DNA of 55,315 nucleotides from Acidobacteriota bacterium. GTDB taxonomy: Bacteria; Acidobacteriota; Blastocatellia; HR10. The stretch spans positions 40,428 to 95,742 of the forward strand of contig JAUQQC010000011.1 in assembly GCA_030550025.1 (NCBI GenBank), in the 5' to 3' direction. Shown one piece after another: positions 50,877-55,315 of the stretch. Numbering within the stretch: the first letter of the stretch is position 1; each line of letters opens with the position of its first letter. The translations under genes were made by a program, and so were the position numbers. The notes beneath the pieces are model-generated. The model was not told the origin of the DNA. It worked only from the letters and a program-made list of their open reading frames with translations, and searched no databases.

Positions 50877-53800
50877 ATCGAAGAGGGACTCGGTTGATTT
50901 ATTGGGGCGTGGGCCTGCTGCTGGCCCTGGGGTTACTGTGGACCCCGAAAACGGTTTCCGTTCAGTCAAGCCCGGTGCCGCAGGTCACGCTCACGGCGCC
51001 TGCCGAAGCGCTCATCGGCGAAGATTTCACCTTCACGGTGAAATTCAAAAACGCCAGTCCCAATCCAGGCGACATCGGCTATGGGCCGTTCATTGACCTG
51101 GTGCTCGATGCCGGCGGCGCGAATATCACCAAGCCGCCACAGACACCACCGTGCGCCTGCGACGGCATCACGTTCGTGAAAGCCGAAATGGTCGGCGTGG
51201 TCGGCGGCCCTGTTTCGCTGAATAGCTTCCCGGTTCTTGCTCCCTGTAGCCCGATGCCTCCAAATGTGTCGCTACCGCATCCGTTTGCGTCAAGCGGCAT
51301 CGGACCTGTCGCAGTTCCCGCGGGCGCACAACTCATCACGCTGGAGCTTCCTTTCGGGAGTTTCGATCCCACGCAGCCAGAGATTGAAGTTCAGGTCACC
51401 GCTCATGTGAGCAACCTCGCCGACGCCGGCACACCGCTCAAGATTTTCGCTCGCGGCGGCTTTCGCTATGGCACAGACCCGCTGGATAATCCGAGCACTG
51501 ACCCTCCGATTCTGAGCGATACGACGCCGAGCACCCAATGGACAGCCAATGCTCAGACGACCCCGACCGTCCTCACGATCAAGAAAGAGTACCTCGGTCC
51601 TGAAGACGAGACCGCCACCGGCCCAAACTTCACCGGGTTCTATCCCCTCCAGTACCGAATCACCGTGGACATCGCCAACGGCCAAGCGGTGAGCAACGTC
51701 ACGGTGACCGATTGCTTCCCCAACAACCTGGCCTTCCAGAGCGTCGTCTCGGTTAGTCCGTCCGCTCCGGCGCCTACGGTGACAACGCCTCCCGCCGGCG
51801 TGCCCAATAATCCACCCAACAACTGCTTGACCGTGACATGGCCTTCACTCACCGGCGCGTCAGGCCCCGATGCCGCGGTCGTCTTCGAATTCTTCATCCC
51901 GGAAAAAGACGCCAACGGCAATCCCGTCCTTCCGCCCAATTGCCAGCCCGTTCAATCCGTCAACGATGTCAAAGCCGAAGGCGATTGGACGCCGACGGAC
52001 CCCTGCGATGCATCGCCGGCGCACGTCGTGAGCGACATCACGTCCAGCGACCACATCCTCAACGACAAATGCATCGCCATTCAAAAGAAGGTCGCCGTAT
52101 TTCAAGACACCGGCGCTCCCGGCCCCACACCGGGAGACGTTCTTCAGTACACGCTCAGCTTCCAGATCTCCGACTTCAAGACGTTCGGGAAACTGGAAGT
52201 TCGAGACTGGCTCCCCGACGGTCAACAGTTTCTGCCGATGCCCGCGCCGACCCTCACGGTGACGGATCAGTTCGGCGCCGTCAGCGGACCTTTCATTCCC
52301 CTTTTGGATTTATCTGTCACTCTGGATCCGCACTCCACCTGCCAGGGAATTAAGGGCACGACCAATCTCGTCTTCAACGTTTCCCAGAAGATGACCGGCC
52401 TGTTTCCCTCGAACCCCAGACACCTGGCGGGAATTCTGACCGGCGGCTGGGCGACGACGCCGACTTCTTCTGTTCCGGCCACGGGTCAAATCGTCTTTTA
52501 CGCACGGATACAGGATCAATTCTCCTTCCCCCAAAACCATCCCGGCGACCGGTTCGTGGACAAGGACGATCCGCTCGCCAATTGCGTGATGATTCGCGGC
52601 GAGGTCTTCACCAATGTCAATCCTCCTCAGCTTCCAACGCCGACGGGCGTGACGGCTCAAGACGACAGCAGGACTCTCACGGCCATCGTGACGGACTTCA
52701 TCAAGAAGACTGTCTATGCCGTGAAGCGCGCCGGTCAGGAAATTTGCGGGCCGAATACATCGCCCTGTCCCGCCAAGCCGCAGGTGACGCCCGGCGACGA
52801 AGTCACCTTCCGCATTGAGAAAGTCATCCCTTCGAGTGACGCCGAAAACCTCACGATCCAGGATTGGCTGCCGTTGCCGATCTTCGATGTGGCTGATCCC
52901 GACGCCAATGGGATGGCCGGCCCGGCGTGGAGCTTCACCAGCGCGGCCTGCGGCATCCCCACGCCCGGTCAAGCGTGCCTTGGGCCGACGAATTCGCTCA
53001 CGGTGAGCCCGTCGTTCGCGGCCAATTCGACGACAAATAGCCTCACCTTCAACTACGGAACCTTCAACGATCCGACCAACACGCCTCGAAAGATAGACCT
53101 CCTGCTCACGGTCACGGCGACGAATGATCCTTTTGCCGACGGCCTCTTCCTGACCAACCAGGCGCAAGAGTGCGAGAAGAACACGTTCAACATGACGTTC
53201 TGCCAGGTCGCAATTGCGCAAGTCCAGATGGCCGAGCCGAAGCTCAGAATCATCAAAGGAGTTGTCGCCAGCGATAATCCCAATGCGATCTTCTCTCCTG
53301 CTGCGCCTCCGTCGGGAACATTCACACCGCCCGGCGGCTCCTGCCCGCGCTTCAGCGGGACGATCAATTCGTCCAACATCGGATCGCTCAATTTGAACAG
53401 CAATATCTCCGGCGTGGACGCCAACGACAAAGTGACCTTCGCCATCGTCGTCGAGAATCAAGGCTCTTCGCCTAACGGCGTCTTCGATGTGAAGATTCGG
53501 GACATCTTCCCGCTCGGTCCGACGGATCTGCCGTCGTGCTTCGTTCCTGACTTCAGCACGCTCTGCGTCACCGATGGCACGGGCGCTCCTATTCCGTTCG
53601 CCGTGGGTCCGGGCGGATTTGGTTCCGTCATCATCGAACTCACCGACCCAGGCCCGACGATGGGCGCGCTCGGTCCCTTCAATCCTGCGAACGGAAAGAA
53701 CATTGCCGTACTCACCTTCGACGCCATGCTTCTCAGCGACATCAAATCGGGCTGCTGCGATAACCGCGCCAGGCTGGAGAACTACTCGAATACCGAAGGC

Positions 53801-55315
53801 GGACCGAACTTCGTCGCGGCGGGCTTTGGCGGGCCGTTTGAAGATACGGCTCAGGCCTGCGTCGGTCCGAGGCCGTTCGCCAAGTGCATCCAGACGACTT
53901 CTGAAGTTCACACGATCCCGCAATCGGCTTCTCAAGGCGGCACGGTGGATGCGGCCATCGGCGAGATCGTCCGCTACCGGTTGATCACGGTCATTCCTGA
54001 AGGTACGACGCCGAACTTCCAGATCCAGGACCTGCTGCCGCCGGGCTTGACCTACCTGCCGGGCACGGCCCGCGTGCTTTTTGTGGCCGATAGCCCTGTC
54101 ACAAGCGGCAATACGATATGGCCGACGGTTCCGGGACCGAATCCGCCGCAGTGCCCGGGATCGCCAACGCCTACCAGTAACCTGCTGGAGGGTGGGGGAC
54201 CCTTTACTCCTGGCGCTGGAGTAGACCCGATCTTCTTCGTCGGACCACAAGCCTTGCCCATCACAAACAACGACAACGACGCGAACCTCGAATTCGCCAT
54301 CATCGAGTTCAACGCGCTGGTGGACAATATCGCCGGCAATCAAAGCAGCACCACCTTGCCCAATCAGTTCCAGGTGCGATTTACAAACGATGCAGGGAAC
54401 CCGTTCGCAAGCAATTCCGGCGCGGTCAATGTCCACGTCGTTGAACCGAATCTCACGCTGACCAAGAGCGTCTCCCCGGCGGCAGTCGTGCCGGGTGGAC
54501 CGCCGGTCACCTATACCGTTACCATCGCCAACACCGGCACCGCCGATGCGTTTGACATCGTCTTCACCGATACTTTGCCACCCGGCCTTACCGTGGTCGC
54601 AGGCTCGCTCACGCTTCCAGCGGGCTGCACCGGAAGCGCCACAGGCCAAAACGTCAGCGTGACCTGCCCGCAGTTGGATGATGGAACGGCGATTCAGATC
54701 ACATATCAGGCGACTGTCCCGGCAACGGTATCGTGTCCGACAACCCTGACGAATCAGGCCACGGTCACCTGGACGAGTCTGCCGGGACCCAACGGCACGA
54801 CGTCCAATCCTACCGGTTCGAGCACGCCGGGCGCGTCAGGTGCGATCAACGGCGAGCGCAATGGCTCCAGCGCCTTCCCGCCCAGTCCACCGAATTCGCC
54901 CGATCCACCCAACAAGTACCATGCGACGGCCTCGGCAGCGCTTACGGTGAATTGTCCGCCGTGCGTGGATCCGTCTTCGCTGCCCAGCATGGTCGCGTGG
55001 TGGCCGATGGATGAGCCGAATGGATCCGCCGTTGTGAATGATCTTGCAAGCGTCAACAACCAGGGCACGCCCACGCCCGGAAGCCCGCTCGGAGCCGCCA
55101 ACGCTCCGAACGCGGTCGCCGGGCAGGTCGGCGGAGCCATCCGGTTTAATCCGAACTTGCAACCGAACGGTCCTCATCTGACAGTTCCGGATCACGCCGA
55201 GCTCAACTTCGGAACAGGCGGTTTCTCCATTGACGCTTGGGTCTATGCGCCCCCGTCTCCACCAACGGCCCTGTTCCTCTATCCGATTGTGGATAAGCTC
55301 GTCGTTCAGTTGCTG
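50852..55315 (+). CDS. giant DUF11/LamG surface protein (partial, 3' end beyond window)
   Basis: The frame is open from the ATG at 50852 to the window end: 1488 residues without stop. The N-terminus has a basic region and signal (RLIYWGVGLLLALGLLWTP). At least six DUF11-like modules follow, roughly at residues 241, 406, 617, 795, 1008 and 1198. The last is canonical (LTLTKSVSPAAVVPGGPPVT, then FTDTLPPGLTVVAGSLTLPA). A LamG/concanavalin-like domain begins near 1380 (MVAWWPMDEPNGSAVVNDLA) and includes HLTVPDHAELNFGTGGFSID, cut by the window edge. Such proteins are long exported stalks or adhesins, often with C-terminal sorting signals. Upstream lies the structured leader. The TTG at 50831 is an alternative start. 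Confidence 0.85.
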   Translation, partial: MEGQNIRLNRRGTRLIYWGVGLLLALGLLWTPKTVSVQSSPVPQVTLTAPAEALIGEDFTFTVKFKNASPNPGDIGYGPFIDLVLDAGGANITKPPQTPPCACDGITFVKAEMVGVVGGPVSLNSFPVLAPCSPMPPNVSLPHPFASSGIGPVAVPAGAQLITLELPFGSFDPTQPEIEVQVTAHVSNLADAGTPLKIFARGGFRYGTDPLDNPSTDPPILSDTTPSTQWTANAQTTPTVLTIKKEYLGPEDETATGPNFTGFYPLQYRITVDIANGQAVSNVTVTDCFPNNLAFQSVVSVSPSAPAPTVTTPPAGVPNNPPNNCLTVTWPSLTGASGPDAAVVFEFFIPEKDANGNPVLPPNCQPVQSVNDVKAEGDWTPTDPCDASPAHVVSDITSSDHILNDKCIAIQKKVAVFQDTGAPGPTPGDVLQYTLSFQISDFKTFGKLEVRDWLPDGQQFLPMPAPTLTVTDQFGAVSGPFIPLLDLSVTLDPHSTCQGIKGTTNLVFNVSQKMTGLFPSNPRHLAGILTGGWATTPTSSVPATGQIVFYARIQDQFSFPQNHPGDRFVDKDDPLANCVMIRGEVFTNVNPPQLPTPTGVTAQDDSRTLTAIVTDFIKKTVYAVKRAGQEICGPNTSPCPAKPQVTPGDEVTFRIEKVIPSSDAENLTIQDWLPLPIFDVADPDANGMAGPAWSFTSAACGIPTPGQACLGPTNSLTVSPSFAANSTTNSLTFNYGTFNDPTNTPRKIDLLLTVTATNDPFADGLFLTNQAQECEKNTFNMTFCQVAIAQVQMAEPKLRIIKGVVASDNPNAIFSPAAPPSGTFTPPGGSCPRFSGTINSSNIGSLNLNSNISGVDANDKVTFAIVVENQGSSPNGVFDVKIRDIFPLGPTDLPSCFVPDFSTLCVTDGTGAPIPFAVGPGGFGSVIIELTDPGPTMGALGPFNPANGKNIAVLTFDAMLLSDIKSGCCDNRARLENYSNTEGGPNFVAAGFGGPFEDTAQACVGPRPFAKCIQTTSEVHTIPQSASQGGTVDAAIGEIVRYRLITVIPEGTTPNFQIQDLLPPGLTYLPGTARVLFVADSPVTSGNTIWPTVPGPNPPQCPGSPTPTSNLLEGGGPFTPGAGVDPIFFVGPQALPITNNDNDANLEFAIIEFNALVDNIAGNQSSTTLPNQFQVRFTNDAGNPFASNSGAVNVHVVEPNLTLTKSVSPAAVVPGGPPVTYTVTIANTGTADAFDIVFTDTLPPGLTVVAGSLTLPAGCTGSATGQNVSVTCPQLDDGTAIQITYQATVPATVSCPTTLTNQATVTWTSLPGPNGTTSNPTGSSTPGASGAINGERNGSSAFPPSPPNSPDPPNKYHATASAALTVNCPPCVDPSSLPSMVAWWPMDEPNGSAVVNDLASVNNQGTPTPGSPLGAANAPNAVAGQVGGAIRFNPNLQPNGPHLTVPDHAELNFGTGGFSIDAWVYAPPSPPTALFLYPIVDKLVVQLL

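Overview
The window looks like a chromosomal segment of a Gram-negative, GC-rich bacterium. BamA, LolC/LolD, two TonB-dependent receptors and an RND efflux pump show an outer membrane. The Oar-like receptor with an N-terminal carboxypeptidase-regulatory domain, the Ser/Thr kinase carrying PEGA and TPR parts, and a coenzyme F420 gene cluster fit Acidobacteriota (Blastocatellia-like) best. That placement is inferred from gene content, not from a phylogeny. No rRNA, tRNA, CRISPR array, transposase or phage gene was recognised. Most of the window reads as core genome; the accessory-looking parts are 43-48 kb and 48.5-55.3 kb.

Layout. 0-8 kb: secreted proteins (GH144-like glucanase, secreted ComEC-like metallo-beta-lactamase protein, propeller-like protein, Oar-like TonB receptor). 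8-16.6 kb: NAD kinase diverging from a DUF1460 amidase; a minus-strand run sucD-ndk-DUF2905-2-hydroxyacid dehydrogenase-GT2; then M48 protease and O-antigen ligase/TPR protein. 16.7-22.1 kb: Ser/Thr kinase, then the F420 run cofD-cofC-cofE-npdG. 22.2-27.3 kb: TetR-RND adaptor-RND pump. 27.3-30.2 kb: putative metallopeptidase behind a sigma-54-like promoter, an UPF0104 flippase-like protein and an ICMT-family methyltransferase. 30.2-39.1 kb: minus-strand run glgC-lolC-lolD-clpC-bamA. 39.2-43.0 kb: ferritin-like protein, CoA-disulfide-reductase-like enzyme, SDR, lipA. 43-47.6 kb: FG-GAP propeller and an unlisted-size 57-aa hydrophobic protein, diverging from a small secreted Cys/His protein and a His-rich ZnuD-like TonB receptor. 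47.9-55.3 kb: HNH nuclease, secreted alpha/beta hydrolase, and a giant DUF11/LamG surface protein cut by the window end.

How genes work together. cofD, cofC and cofE overlap or abut and cover the late steps from the FO precursor to F420; npdG couples F420 to NADPH. FO synthase (cofG/cofH) is not here. BamA and LolCD serve envelope biogenesis. The divergent 44.7 kb region carries two good sigma-70-type promoters facing apart and looks like a metal-acquisition locus.

The most unusual signals are non-coding: (1) a promoter-to-terminator leader of about 310 nt in front of the DUF11 gene, with two small ORFs and competing hairpins; (2) a three-arm alternative hairpin between clpC and bamA; (3) a sigma-54-like promoter with paired palindromes upstream of the putative metallopeptidase; and (4) several start codons sitting right behind a -10 box, which suggests leaderless mRNAs. 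All are read from sequence by eye; none has been tested computationally.
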